Below, one piece after another: positions 26,865 to 36,086 of a stretch of 64,000 bases of DNA. The DNA lies in NCBI GenBank assembly GCA_018821305.1, contig JAHJMN010000014.1:37891-101890 (forward strand), written 5' to 3'. Positions within the stretch are counted from its first letter, which is position 1; each line of letters opens with the position of its first letter. The notes below the pieces were generated by a model, which saw only the letters and a list, made by a program, of their open reading frames with translations, was not told where the DNA came from and made no database searches. Source of the stretch: Myxococcota bacterium (GTDB taxonomy: Bacteria; Myxococcota_A; Polyangia; HGW-17). The translations under genes and the position numbers were made by a program.

Positions 26865-27665
26865 ATGAAAACAAAAGAAGAAATAGTCAATAACTGGCTT
26901 CCCCGGTATACTGGAGTAGAAGTATCTGATTTTAATAAATATATTTTATTAACAAACTTTAATATGTATTTGGATATTTTCTGTACAATGACAGGAGCAA
27001 GTATTGTAGATAAAAACAAAAGTATGCCATGTGCCTCCAGCGAAAAAATTACAATGATAAATTTCGGCATGGGAAGCGCAAATGCAGCGACCATAATGGA
27101 TCTCCTGAGTGCCGTTTCCCCAGCAGCGGTTCTTTTTCTCGGAAAATGCGGAGGTTTGAAGAAAATCACAAAGGTAGGCGATCTGATTCTTCCCATTGCA
27201 GCAATTCGTGGTGAAGGGACAAGTAATGATTATTTTCCACCGGAAGTTCCAGCACTTCCGGCATTCAATCTCCAGCGTGCAGTTTCGTCAACCATCCGAG
27301 ATATGGGGTTTGATTACTGGACTGGAACCGTTTTCACTACAAACAGGCGAGTATGGGAATATGATGATAATTTTAAAGAATATCTTCGTCTTACCCGTGC
27401 TATGGCCATCGATATGGAAACAGCAACCCTTTTCAGTGTTGGGTTTTCCAATCACATTCCAACGGGATCTCTTCTTTTAGTTTCAGATGAACCAATGATG
27501 GAACGGGGAGTCAAAACTTCATCAAGTGATAAGATTGTAAATGAAAAATATGTAAACCGACACGTGGAAGCGGGTATCAGATCTCTGGAAGAAATACTCA
27601 GTGATGGAAAAAGCGTCCGTCATTTGATGTTTGAAGATCATCTGGACCAGGCAGAAAAAAAATAA
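26865..27665 (+). CDS. amn: AMP nucleosidase (short form)
   Basis: AMP nucleosidase hydrolyses AMP to adenine and ribose-5-phosphate. The 266 residues match the short form of the family, which lacks the N-terminal regulatory domain of E. coli Amn. Visible nucleoside-phosphorylase-fold motifs are NFGMGSANAATIMDLLS, FLGKCGGLKK, the purine-binding region AIRGEGTSNDYFPPEVPALP and the ribose-site IDMETATLFSVGF, with LLLVSDEPM following. GAGG precedes the ATG. It stands alone between divergent and repeat-filled regions. Confidence 0.9.
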   Translation: MKTKEEIVNNWLPRYTGVEVSDFNKYILLTNFNMYLDIFCTMTGASIVDKNKSMPCASSEKITMINFGMGSANAATIMDLLSAVSPAAVLFLGKCGGLKKITKVGDLILPIAAIRGEGTSNDYFPPEVPALPAFNLQRAVSSTIRDMGFDYWTGTVFTTNRRVWEYDDNFKEYLRLTRAMAIDMETATLFSVGFSNHIPTGSLLLVSDEPMMERGVKTSSSDKIVNEKYVNRHVEAGIRSLEEILSDGKSVRHLMFEDHLDQAEKK

Positions 27666-27680
27666 TTACACGAACTATTT

Positions 27681-27988
27681 AGTTACTGTCCTGAAATACA
27701 GGTTTTCAAATTTTTTACCCAATTTTTGCTCAGGACAGTAACCGCAAGGTTTTGAAAATATTACTAGTGGCCTGTTAGAAATTTTAATAAATTTCTTCGC
27801 GAAGCGAATTACAGGACACGAACTATTTAGTTAATGTCCTGTAATACGATATTTTCAAGTTTACACCAAATTTGTACACAGGACATTAAGAATGAAGACC
27901 TTGAATTTATTATAGTGTTCTGAATAGAATGTTTTCGTAAACATGCTCAATTTTGATAAAAATTGAATTTCAGGACACGAACTATTTA
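27681..27988 (+). repeat. Composite family B block (three or more units)
   Basis: Successive units are visible: GTTACTGTCCTGAAATACAG to CTCAGGACAGTAACCGCAAG; a middle unit ending TTCGCGAAGCGAATTACAGG; TTAATGTCCTGTAATACG to CACAGGACATTAAGAATGAA; and TAGTGTTCTGAATAG to TTTCAGGACACGAACTATTT. The same order occurs inverted at 20455-20760. It fills most of the 409-bp gap between amn and the small lipoprotein gene. No reading frame is credible. Confidence 0.8.
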
Positions 27989-28074
27989 CTTGATTTTTTC
28001 CGGCAAAAAAGAGAATTATCCGATTGTCAGTTTTTTGTATAAACTTTTTATAACAAGTCATAAAGAGAGGTAAC

Positions 28075-28455
28075 ATGAAAAAATTTAGTTTTTTAGTACT
28101 TTTAAGTGGAGTTTTTGCTTTTTCAGCCTGCGGAAAAGATAAAAAAGAAAATGCTGATAAAGCGAATGCGAAAAATAAAACCGCAAAAGCCGGAAAAGTT
28201 GCATCCTGTAACTCTCCAAAATATCAAACATGTAAGGAATACGGCGAAAAAAATGTTGAGGCTGCGGGAATTGATTTTCTCAAAAATCTTTGTGGTAATT
28301 TGGGAGATTTCAAGGAAGTCCCGTGTTCTACTGATAAAAAAATTGGATCCTGCAAAACGCTGGAAGGTCAGGATTTCTATTATGAAGGATATCCTATTGC
28401 AGTTGAGAAATTAAAAAAACAGTGTGATGAGAAAAAAGGCACGTGGTCAAACTAG
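28075..28455 (+). CDS. Small Lys-rich lipoprotein
   Basis: This 126-residue lipoprotein has a signal ending FAFSAC, a Lys/Ala/Asn-rich spacer (KDKKENADKANAKNKT) and a compact C-terminal domain with about six Cys (SCNSPKYQTCKEYG, LCGNLGDF, PCSTDKKIGSC, QCDEKKG). The even spacing suggests three disulfides in an exported domain. GAGAGG precedes the ATG by five bases. The stop codon TAG at 28453-28455 forms the CTAG that abuts a family A element. No family recognised. Its spacer resembles that of the LCCL lipoprotein at 52501. Confidence 0.8.
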   Translation: MKKFSFLVLLSGVFAFSACGKDKKENADKANAKNKTAKAGKVASCNSPKYQTCKEYGEKNVEAAGIDFLKNLCGNLGDFKEVPCSTDKKIGSCKTLEGQDFYYEGYPIAVEKLKKQCDEKKGTWSN

Positions 28456-28694
28456 ACCGCTTGCGGAATAAAAGGATCGAAATCTAAAAAGTGAATATTT
28501 GCTTCCAGTCTTTGTAATTTTACATTGATATTAGATGTTTATGACCTGACCCTGTTACCTGTTTGCCTGACTACCTGAATCCCTGTTAAAAAATTTCAGA
28601 TAAACAGGAAATCAGTAGCAGGAACAGGAAATCAGGGCTCTTTCCTGAAGCATTTCTTTAAAATAACTCACAATCGTATTACTAAGGAAGCGGT
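28456..28694 (+). repeat. Family A element, full length (239 bp), first of a tandem pair
   Basis: The left end is ACCGCTTGCGGAATAA (28456-28471), directly following CTAG. The right end at 28679-28694, TTACTAAGGAAGCGGT, is followed again by CTAG. The interior includes GGATCGAAATCTAAAAAGTG and the CCTG/CAGG core with CAGTAGCAGGAACAGGAAAT. CTAG on both sides is compatible with a 4-bp target duplication. Confidence 0.9.
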
Positions 28695-28698
28695 CTAG

Positions 28699-28939
28699 AC
28701 CGCTTGCGGAATAAAAGGATAGAAACGGGAAAAGTACTTGTTTTCATCCTGTCATTTGTAATAATGCTTTGATGTTGAATGTTTATGACCTGAACCGGGA
28801 TCCTGTTTACCTGACTACCTGTGTCCCTGTTTAAAATTTCAGGGAAACAGGAAATCAGTAGCAGGAACAGGACAATCAGGGGGCTCATTCCTGACGCATT
28901 TCTTTAAAACGAGTTACTATTGTATTTCTCGGGAAGCGG
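28699..28939 (+). repeat. Family A element, full length (241 bp), second of a tandem pair
   Basis: The left end, ACCGCTTGCGGAATAA (28699-28714), follows the previous copy with only CTAG between. The right end is TTTCTCGGGAAGCGGG, a decayed inverse. Between the ends lie GGATAGAAACGGGAAAAGTA (a variant subterminal block) and CAGTAGCAGGAACAGGACAA. It ends 14 bp from the recQ stop codon, so it probably forms part of the recQ transcript's 3' end. Confidence 0.88.
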
Positions 28940-28953
28940 GATAAAGAATTTGG

Positions 28954-30771
28954 TTATTCGGGTTCTTCATTACAGTGTATTCTTATTAAATCCATAAATT
29001 CCCTGCCATATTTCGAAAGCTTAGCCTGTCCAACTCCATAAATATCAAGAAATTCTTCATTTGTAACGGGACGTTTCCTCGCCATATCGTGTAAAGACAT
29101 GTCCGAAAATATGACAAACGGTGGTTTTCCAGCCTGGGCAGCAATATCCTTCCGGAGGATTCTAAGTTTGTCGAAAAGACTGTCAGAAGCAGCAGGAAGA
29201 GGTGATTTTTTCCGGCTTTTTTCTTTTTTACTTGAGAAAGTTTTCTCCCGGTATTCCGGAATTAAAAAGGTGATCTCACCTTTAAGAAGGGGGCGTGCAG
29301 TTTCCAAAAGAGTCAGTATGTTGTAGCGGCTTATATCCTGAAATAAAAAACCATGATGGATAAGTTGTCTGAAAATATGTTGCCAGTAGAGTTCCGGTCT
29401 ATTCTGGCCGATCCCGAAAACACTTAATTGATCGTGGCCACGCTGGGATATCTGGGCCGTATGAGCTCCCCGAAGAACGGAAATCAGATAGGTTATTCCG
29501 TAACTCTGTCCTGTGCGATAGACACAACTCAGGGCTTTTCGAGCGTCTTCAGTTGCATCGATGGTTGCAACAGGATCAAGACAGTTATCGCAGTTGCCGC
29601 AATCATGCTCAGGGTTTTCACCAAAATAATTAAGAAGGCTACGGCGACGACAGGAAGTGTTTTCCGCATAGGCAACCATGAGATTAAGTTTAGATGTTTT
29701 AATACGGATCTGCTCGGAATTATCGGATTTTTCAATAAGACTTCGGGCAATATTCACATCACCGTAACCGAACAAAAGAAGAGCTTCAGAAGGCAATCCA
29801 TCACGACCTGCGCGGCCAGTTTCCTGATAATAACCTTCTATGTTTGCTGGCATATCAAAGTGAACAACGTACCTCACATTTGATTTATCGATACCCATGC
29901 CAAAGGCTACTGTGGCAACTATTATTTTGACATTGTCTTTTAAAAATTCATCCTGGACATATTGTCGCTGAGATGATGAGAGTCCCGCATGATATGGAGC
30001 AGCGGAATAACCAAAATTTACGAGTTTGGCAGCGGTTTCCTCGACTTTTGCACGACTCAATGCGTAGACTATGCCGCTTTCGTTCGGATAATGCCGTATG
30101 AACTGAACCAGTTGCTCAATAGGATGGTATTTAGATATGACTCGGTATCGGATATTCGGACGATCGAAGGAACTGATAAAAACTTCTGCATCATCCAGGT
30201 GAAGCCTGTCGATTATATCCCGCCTTGTGTGGATGTCCGCAGTAGCAGTCAAGGCAACAAATGGGACATCGGGAAACAGCCTGCGCAGTCGTCCAAGTTT
30301 TACATATTCAGGTCGGAAATCATGCCCCCAGGTGCTGATGCAGTGGGCTTCATCAATGGCAAAAAGGCATATTTTTATTCCTGACAACAACTCAAGGAAA
30401 TCGTCCATCATGAGTCGTTCTGGGGCTACATAAAGAATATCAAGAGAACCGTTTTTCAGATCACTTAAGACATTACGCTTTTCCGATAGTTTTTGTGAAG
30501 AATTAAAAAATTCCGCGGCAATTCCCGCTTCCGTCAGAGCATCTACCTGATCCTTCATCAGTGAAATCAGGGGAGAAACGCATATACAGACACCTTCCAG
30601 TAACAACGCAGGAATTTGAAAAATGAGACTTTTTCCTCCTCCTGTGGGCATGAGAGCAAAAGCACTTTTTCCATCGAGTATGGTTTGAATAACATCTTCT
30701 TGAGAAAGTCTGAACTCGTCATATCCAAAGACTTTTTTTAGAATTTCCTTTGCACCATCAATTTTACTCAT
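28954..30771 (-). CDS. recQ: ATP-dependent DNA helicase RecQ
   Basis: RecQ is a 3'-5' helicase in recombination and repair. The 605 residues show Walker A MPTGGGKS (residues 41-48), the DEAH box AIDEAHCISTWGHDFRPEY, motif III ALTAT, motif VI ETGRAGRDG, the RQC zinc site CRRRSLLNYFGE with CGNCDNC, and a C-terminal HRDC domain (DMARKRPVTNEEFLDIYGVG). That is the full bacterial domain order. It stands alone on the minus strand downstream of the PAS protein gene, separated by 84 bp, so the two could share a transcript. Confidence 0.97.
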   Translation of the reverse strand: MSKIDGAKEILKKVFGYDEFRLSQEDVIQTILDGKSAFALMPTGGGKSLIFQIPALLLEGVCICVSPLISLMKDQVDALTEAGIAAEFFNSSQKLSEKRNVLSDLKNGSLDILYVAPERLMMDDFLELLSGIKICLFAIDEAHCISTWGHDFRPEYVKLGRLRRLFPDVPFVALTATADIHTRRDIIDRLHLDDAEVFISSFDRPNIRYRVISKYHPIEQLVQFIRHYPNESGIVYALSRAKVEETAAKLVNFGYSAAPYHAGLSSSQRQYVQDEFLKDNVKIIVATVAFGMGIDKSNVRYVVHFDMPANIEGYYQETGRAGRDGLPSEALLLFGYGDVNIARSLIEKSDNSEQIRIKTSKLNLMVAYAENTSCRRRSLLNYFGENPEHDCGNCDNCLDPVATIDATEDARKALSCVYRTGQSYGITYLISVLRGAHTAQISQRGHDQLSVFGIGQNRPELYWQHIFRQLIHHGFLFQDISRYNILTLLETARPLLKGEITFLIPEYREKTFSSKKEKSRKKSPLPAASDSLFDKLRILRKDIAAQAGKPPFVIFSDMSLHDMARKRPVTNEEFLDIYGVGQAKLSKYGREFMDLIRIHCNEEPE

Positions 30772-30855
30772 GAATTACCTGATAAAAAATTAAAAGTGAC
30801 AAGGGCAAATTACAAAATCGAAAAATAATGGAAGAAATTGATAGGATAGCAGGTT

Positions 30856-31398
30856 TCAATTCTGGTTAATTTTTAAAATAAATGGACTAAGTTGGCCCTT
30901 GAGACGTTTTTTAATAGATGCCCGAAGTTCAAAGTATTTTTTGCTGATTTCAATGAGGCTTTCGGTACGGCGGTTAAGTTCATCCCGGAGGAGCTCACGT
31001 TCCCGGGCTTCCCGATCGAGCATTTCCTGATATTTTACCTGTACCATGGCTTCATCGGTGACATTGCGCATGATGACTACGGTTCCGGTAATCTGACCAC
31101 CTTCATCGGTGACAGGAATGGCACTCATGATAAACCGGAATTCTCCCACTTCAGGTATGACGGCGTTAATTTCGTCGAACCGTACCTGACGTTTCTGGGT
31201 AATAGCTTCAGATACGATATCTACAGAAATATCCATGGTATCCTGAAGTTTGATGCCCTTTAGTTTTCTTGCAATGGCCCTTGGAAACAGACTGTAAAAC
31301 ATCCGATTGTAGCCAGTAATTTGCCCTTGGGCATCCGTGGAAAACCAGGAGTCAATAATGATGTCATTGATTATTTCGAAAGCTTCAAACTGATTCAT
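30856..31398 (-). CDS. Stand-alone PAS-domain protein
   Basis: About 180 residues from ATG 31398; a TTG 18 bases upstream is possible but less likely. Residues ~5-125 form a PAS domain with FSTDAQGQITGYNRMF, a central KRQVRFDEINAVIPE and the closing GTVVIMRNVTDEAM strand. A long, highly charged coiled coil follows (EARERELLRDELNRRTESL) and ends in a basic stretch. There is no kinase, cyclase or DNA-binding domain, so it is either a partner for a separate kinase or a truncated sensor. It lies upstream of recQ. Ligand and partner are unknown. Confidence 0.83.
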   Translation of the reverse strand: MNQFEAFEIINDIIIDSWFSTDAQGQITGYNRMFYSLFPRAIARKLKGIKLQDTMDISVDIVSEAITQKRQVRFDEINAVIPEVGEFRFIMSAIPVTDEGGQITGTVVIMRNVTDEAMVQVKYQEMLDREARERELLRDELNRRTESLIEISKKYFELRASIKKRLKGQLSPFILKINQN

Positions 31399-31660
31399 GA
31401 CGTAACTATAAAACAAGCACAGGTTAAGTCAATAAGTCTCTAGCCGGAAATTCGAAAAATCAGAGTCATCAGTTTATTTTATAGCAAAGCCTGGTATCAT
31501 GTTCTAAAAGTATTTTTTACAAAAAAGACTTGAGAGTCATGGTAAAAATAGTTTTTTGACTTTTTTTAATAAAACATCCAGTGTAAAAACAGGGTGAAAA
31601 TAGTAATAAAAATGTGTTAATATGTGGCGCCGCACTTCTGAGGTTAAGGGAGGTACTGCT

Positions 31661-33091
31661 TTGACTGAAAAATCTGGCGACTTTAATCAGGATAAACCAG
31701 AATCTGAAAATAATAATGAAAATCTTCCGGATATTGAATCGGAACTTTTTACTATTGCGGGTTCCGATGATAAATCTTCCCCCGTTGTAAAGACAGAGGA
31801 ACCTCCTGAATTGAAACCATCTCGTCCAGGATCCGTCGAAAAAATCATGGATGAAATAGGAAGTTTCAAAGCCTTTGATACAAGATCTCTTGAATCTGAA
31901 GGTAGTTTTGATGGAATGAAATCCGTGGATCTCGGATTTTCCGAGGACGTCTTCGGTATTAGAGGAGACGAAGTTGAAAAACCCAAATTACCGTTGATTT
32001 CACTGGAAGAAAAACCTGAGGCTGTTGTTGAAATTCGAGATGAAGATATTCCATCCGTGGGTGCTGACAATGATGATGACGCGGATTTTGACGTACCGGA
32101 AGAGCTTACTAAACCGGGGATTTTAAAACGAAACACCACCGGTGGAAATCTTGCAGTTATTCCCCGGGAGACGGATACTAACGATAATTACGGATATAAA
32201 CCTGATGCAGGGTCTATTTTACTTGAAAAACACCGAAGCGGCTTTACAGGGGTAATGAAAGTCGTAACGGGATCATGGAATTACGTTCTGTGGTGGCATG
32301 GTGGCATGCTTGGAGATATAGATAATTACGGTTTTATTCTAGCGGACATTCTGAAAAAAACTGGTTTTGATGAACGTGTTGTGTCTGATATTGCAAAACC
32401 GCCCCTTGATCCTGTGGAAACAGCTCGGCGACGGCATTTGATTCGCGAAGGCGATGAAAAACGCTACATGAACAAATGTCGGCAGGCAGGTTTTGAAGAA
32501 CTATTCCGTGAAAACGTGAATTTTACGTGTGATTTCAACCAGAGTTTCTCTTTCAATTTTATTCTCCCCACAATAAATCCTCTGCCTCTTATTGTTAAAG
32601 GAATTATTGAAAATTATCATCCTTCTCAATCATTTGCTCTTTCCGAGGGCGAAGAACCGTCGGGTATTAATAATGAAGTATGGGATCTTCTCAAATTCAG
32701 TGAATATCTCGATCCCCTCTGGGTAAGGGCTGTAGAACTCTTTCGCAGCGGTAAAAACTGGAGAGAAGCAACAATTTATAGTGGAATATCTGGCAGAGAA
32801 GCGGAGAATCTTGCCTGCGCTCTCAGGCTATGTGGGGCATTGAACCCGAAACTTGTGTCGCGCAATAATCATCAACAGACTACCCGGGGGAGATTTTTTA
32901 ATCTTCTGGACAAAATTTCCATTCAAAGTCCTGAAGTTTTCTTTGGAGGGACCGATGCAAAAGCAAGGTCCAATTACCGGGAGTATCTGTTGTTTTTGGC
33001 AGAAATGCCCCTTAAAATGCAGTCTTTTCTTCACGATGAGATAACCTGGCTCAAAAAAGAGATGGAGCATAAACTTCAGGATATCACATGA
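31661..33091 (+). CDS. DUF4388/PATAN-like protein with acidic N-terminal extension
   Basis: I choose the TTG at 31661 as start because AAGGGAGG (31646-31653) lies seven bases before it; the ATG at 31622 has no ribosome-binding site. The ~476-residue product has a disordered acidic N-terminal half, then a region with SILLEKHRSGFTGVMKV, YVLWWHGGMLGDIDN and ILADILKKTGF. That is the pattern of DUF4388 (PATAN) modules, common in myxobacteria and often tied to signalling or gliding. The C-terminal part is helical and ends KKEMEHKLQDIT. No membrane segment. It precedes fmt by 45 bp and may be co-transcribed. Confidence 0.75.
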   Translation: MTEKSGDFNQDKPESENNNENLPDIESELFTIAGSDDKSSPVVKTEEPPELKPSRPGSVEKIMDEIGSFKAFDTRSLESEGSFDGMKSVDLGFSEDVFGIRGDEVEKPKLPLISLEEKPEAVVEIRDEDIPSVGADNDDDADFDVPEELTKPGILKRNTTGGNLAVIPRETDTNDNYGYKPDAGSILLEKHRSGFTGVMKVVTGSWNYVLWWHGGMLGDIDNYGFILADILKKTGFDERVVSDIAKPPLDPVETARRRHLIREGDEKRYMNKCRQAGFEELFRENVNFTCDFNQSFSFNFILPTINPLPLIVKGIIENYHPSQSFALSEGEEPSGINNEVWDLLKFSEYLDPLWVRAVELFRSGKNWREATIYSGISGREAENLACALRLCGALNPKLVSRNNHQQTTRGRFFNLLDKISIQSPEVFFGGTDAKARSNYREYLLFLAEMPLKMQSFLHDEITWLKKEMEHKLQDIT

Positions 33092-33136
33092 AATATAGTC
33101 GATGCTCAGTCATTCTATTCGGACAACAGGATTAAA

Positions 33137-34069
33137 ATGAAACTTGTATTTTTTGGTTCCCCGGAGTTTGCTCTTCCGGCTCTGGAATTATTGAATTCTA
33201 AACATGAAGTTTGTCTTGCAGTTACTCAGCCCGATCGTCCAAAAGGGCGCGGCCGAAAACTCGAGGGGACTGCGGTGGCAAAATTCTGTGAAGTTAACGC
33301 TATACCATATATTAATCCCGTGGCGGTCAAAACTGCTTCCTTTGCGGAAAAACTTGAAGCAACAGGCGCAGATTATGGCATTGTCGTCGCCTATGGACGA
33401 ATTTTAACGGATCGTGTTTTAAATGCGTTTAAAAACGGTTGTTTGAACATCCATCCTTCGCTGCTTCCCCGTTTTAGAGGTCCCGCTCCCGTAAATCATG
33501 CTCTCATAGAAGGTTGTACAGAAAGCGGAGTTACAATTATGCAGGTAGGAAGTGAAATGGATGCCGGGGACATCATTTCCCAAAAAAAGTTTTCCATAAC
33601 TGCATTTAATAGTGCCGGTGAATTGCTTGATTTCTGCGCTATTTCCGGGGCTCAGATGCTGGGTGATGTTCTTGATTTAGAAGAGAAAACAGGTCTATTA
33701 CTCCCCCGCACACCTCAAGACAACAACCTTTCCACTTATGCCGGAGCTCTTGAAACTCAAAGCGCACGTATTGACTGGACTCAAAGAGCTGATAAAGTCT
33801 GTGCCCACATCCGGGGATATGATCCCCGGCCTGGAGCCTGGACTGTTTACAAAGAACAGCGGATAAAGCTTTTTCATCCACAGGTGTTCAAAGCTTCGGG
33901 AAAGCCCGGAGAAATACTTGGAATGAGTTCAAATGGTCTTATTGTTGCCTGTAAAGAAGGCTCTGTAACAATTAATGAGTTACAGATGCCCTCAAAAGTC
34001 CGGATGACTTTCAAGGCAGCATCTGCCGGAAATTCATTTGATCCGGGTTCTTTTATGGAGGTTTTTTGA
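33137..34069 (+). CDS. fmt: Methionyl-tRNA formyltransferase
   Basis: Fmt formylates Met-tRNA(fMet) with 10-formyl-THF for translation initiation. The 310 residues match the family. Visible motifs are the Rossmann start KLVFFGSPEFALPALELL, QPDRPKGRGRKL, and the catalytic NIHPSLLPRFRGPAPVNHAL with the later TIMQVGSEMDAGDI. The C-terminal tRNA-binding domain starts near residue 205. The stop overlaps the rsmB ATG (TGATG). Fmt-rsmB is a common bacterial arrangement. Confidence 0.98.
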   Translation: MKLVFFGSPEFALPALELLNSKHEVCLAVTQPDRPKGRGRKLEGTAVAKFCEVNAIPYINPVAVKTASFAEKLEATGADYGIVVAYGRILTDRVLNAFKNGCLNIHPSLLPRFRGPAPVNHALIEGCTESGVTIMQVGSEMDAGDIISQKKFSITAFNSAGELLDFCAISGAQMLGDVLDLEEKTGLLLPRTPQDNNLSTYAGALETQSARIDWTQRADKVCAHIRGYDPRPGAWTVYKEQRIKLFHPQVFKASGKPGEILGMSSNGLIVACKEGSVTINELQMPSKVRMTFKAASAGNSFDPGSFMEVF

Positions 34070-35424
34070 TGGATATTGCCACTGAACCACGGCTTTTAGC
34101 AGCGGAAGCCCTTGCAAGAGTCGAAAATCATAATGCTTATGCAAATATAGCCTTCGATGCTCTTGCTCAACGTGCGGGCATTTCACGGGATGTGAAAGCC
34201 TTAGCTATGGAACTTCTTTTCGGAGTTCTGCGAAATAAAAGTCGTCTTGAAAGAACCGTTGCACATTATATAAAGCATCCCTTGTCTCATACACCACCTT
34301 TTGTTAAAAGACAGCTTTTAATAGCCGCCTATCAACTGCTTTTTCTGGATTCAATTCCATCCTATGCCGTTGTGGATAAGGCTGTAGAAATAATAAGGCT
34401 TTCCGTTGGCAGCGCCCCAGCAGGTTTTGCCAATGCGGTACTTCGGAAAATTGTTTCCGAAGGCGAACCGGATTTTCCCTCCCGGGAAAAGGCTCTCGTT
34501 GAGTACATAAGTGAATATTATTCGTTTCCGCGCTGGATTGTTGATATTTTAGTAAAAAGTGTTGGCGAGGAACAGGCAGCAGAGTTGAGTTCATCACTTA
34601 ACACACGAGCTCGAACGATAATCCGGGCAAATATTCTCAAAAACACACGGGATGAACTCATTGAAAAACTCGAAAAAGAATATCCTGAAATTCGGATTTC
34701 CAGAACAAAGCATTCTCCTTTCGGTCTTGAAGTAAGCGGTATGGGCGATCCAGTACGTCAGCAACTTCACCGGGATGGTTTTTATCTCGTACAGGATGAA
34801 GGAAGCCAACTTGTGAGTCTCTATGTGGATCCGAAGGAAGGGGAAAATATTTTAGACGGTTGTGCCGGCACCGGTGGTAAATCCCTTCACATGGCGGCTT
34901 TGAGCGGAAATAAGGCCCGTATTCTGGCTGTGGACAGTAAAACTTCCAAAATGGACGCGCTCAGGCAGCGAGCTATCCGGACGGGGTGCAGCTCAATAAA
35001 AACAATGAGTATGGATCTTTCATCGGCTAAATTTGAAGAGAGTTTTGATCGCATACTGCTGGATTCTCCCTGCAGTGGTCTCGGTGTTTTGAGACGACAT
35101 CCCGAAGCAAAATGGCGTCTTGAGCGTCAGGATGTTGATAATCTTATAAAAATTCAGCGTACTTTACTCGAAAATGTTTCCGATTGTGTGGCCCCGGGGG
35201 GTATTCTTGTTTTCACTGTTTGTACCTTCAATAATGAAGAGACGGAAGATCAGGTTAGTTGGTTTTTAGATAATCATAAAGATTTTGAGATTGCTCCACC
35301 TCCGGAAAATACTCTGGTTGACTGGGATAAAGTCCTCAATGAAAAAGGATTTCTAAGGGTTTACACCCATCGTCATGATTGCGACGGATTTTTTGGAGCC
35401 CGACTTCGCAGAAAGGCCTCGTAA
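34069..35424 (+). CDS. rsmB: 16S rRNA m5C967 methyltransferase
   Basis: RsmB methylates C967 of 16S rRNA using SAM. ATG 34069 follows GGAGG at seven bases; the TTG three bases upstream is not needed. The 451 residues comprise an N-terminal NusB-like RNA-binding domain (residues ~5-140, with VKALAMELLFGVLR) and a Rossmann methyltransferase. The latter has LDGCAGTGGKSLHMAAL, the acidic SAM loop VDSKTSKMDALR, the motif IV DSPCSGLGVLRRHPEAKWR and the catalytic Cys in VFTVCTFNNEE. Its stop TAA overlaps the rpe ATG (TAATG). Confidence 0.97.
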   Translation: MDIATEPRLLAAEALARVENHNAYANIAFDALAQRAGISRDVKALAMELLFGVLRNKSRLERTVAHYIKHPLSHTPPFVKRQLLIAAYQLLFLDSIPSYAVVDKAVEIIRLSVGSAPAGFANAVLRKIVSEGEPDFPSREKALVEYISEYYSFPRWIVDILVKSVGEEQAAELSSSLNTRARTIIRANILKNTRDELIEKLEKEYPEIRISRTKHSPFGLEVSGMGDPVRQQLHRDGFYLVQDEGSQLVSLYVDPKEGENILDGCAGTGGKSLHMAALSGNKARILAVDSKTSKMDALRQRAIRTGCSSIKTMSMDLSSAKFEESFDRILLDSPCSGLGVLRRHPEAKWRLERQDVDNLIKIQRTLLENVSDCVAPGGILVFTVCTFNNEETEDQVSWFLDNHKDFEIAPPPENTLVDWDKVLNEKGFLRVYTHRHDCDGFFGARLRRKAS

Positions 35425-36086
35425 TGAAAAAGATTCAGTTAGCGCCATCCATCCTGAGTGCGGATTTTCTTCGTCTGGAATCGGAAATAGAATCTGTCAG
35501 GTCTGTAGCTGACTGGCTTCACATTGATGTAATGGACGGCCATTATGTTCCAAATATTACATTTGGCCCCGATGTCGTAAAAAAACTGAAACCATGCGGT
35601 ATTCCTCTTGATGTTCATCTTATGATATCAGAACCCTCCCGATGGGTTGAAAGGTTTATTTCTTCAGGTGCAGAGATTTTAACCATTCATGTTGAGGCGG
35701 ATTTGCACATTCACCGAACTTTGAGTTTAATTAAAGAACTCGGGGCAAAAGCTGGTGTTTCTCTTAATCCGTCAACACCAGTGGGCTTACTTGAAAACAT
35801 AATCGACATAACTGATCTGGTTTTAGTCATGAGTGTTAATCCCGGTTTCGGCGGACAGAAATTTATTCCCCGGTGTCTTGATAAAATCTCCGCCATCCGG
35901 GAAATGGCAGAAAAACGAAATCCCGCCCTTGTCATTGAAGTAGACGGTGGTATTGATCCTTCTACCGCCGGTGCCGTGTGTCAGGCTGGAGCAGATATGC
36001 TGGTCGCAGGTAACGCTATTTTTGGAAAAACCGACAGGATTCAGGCGGCAAAAGATATTCTCGAAAGCGCTCTTAAAAATATATGA
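35424..36086 (+). CDS. rpe: Ribulose-phosphate 3-epimerase
   Basis: Rpe interconverts ribulose-5-phosphate and xylulose-5-phosphate in the pentose phosphate pathway. The start ATG 35424 overlaps the rsmB stop; the longer frame back to 35379 lies within rsmB and adds no conserved sequence. The 220 residues show LAPSILSADFLRL, the metal-ligand HIDVMDGHYVPNITFGP, HLMISEP, VMSVNPGFGGQKF and the Asp-bearing EVDGGID. The rsmB-rpe linkage is common in bacteria. It is followed with a 4-bp ATGA overlap by an outer-membrane-type protein. Confidence 0.97.
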   Translation: MKKIQLAPSILSADFLRLESEIESVRSVADWLHIDVMDGHYVPNITFGPDVVKKLKPCGIPLDVHLMISEPSRWVERFISSGAEILTIHVEADLHIHRTLSLIKELGAKAGVSLNPSTPVGLLENIIDITDLVLVMSVNPGFGGQKFIPRCLDKISAIREMAEKRNPALVIEVDGGIDPSTAGAVCQAGADMLVAGNAIFGKTDRIQAAKDILESALKNI

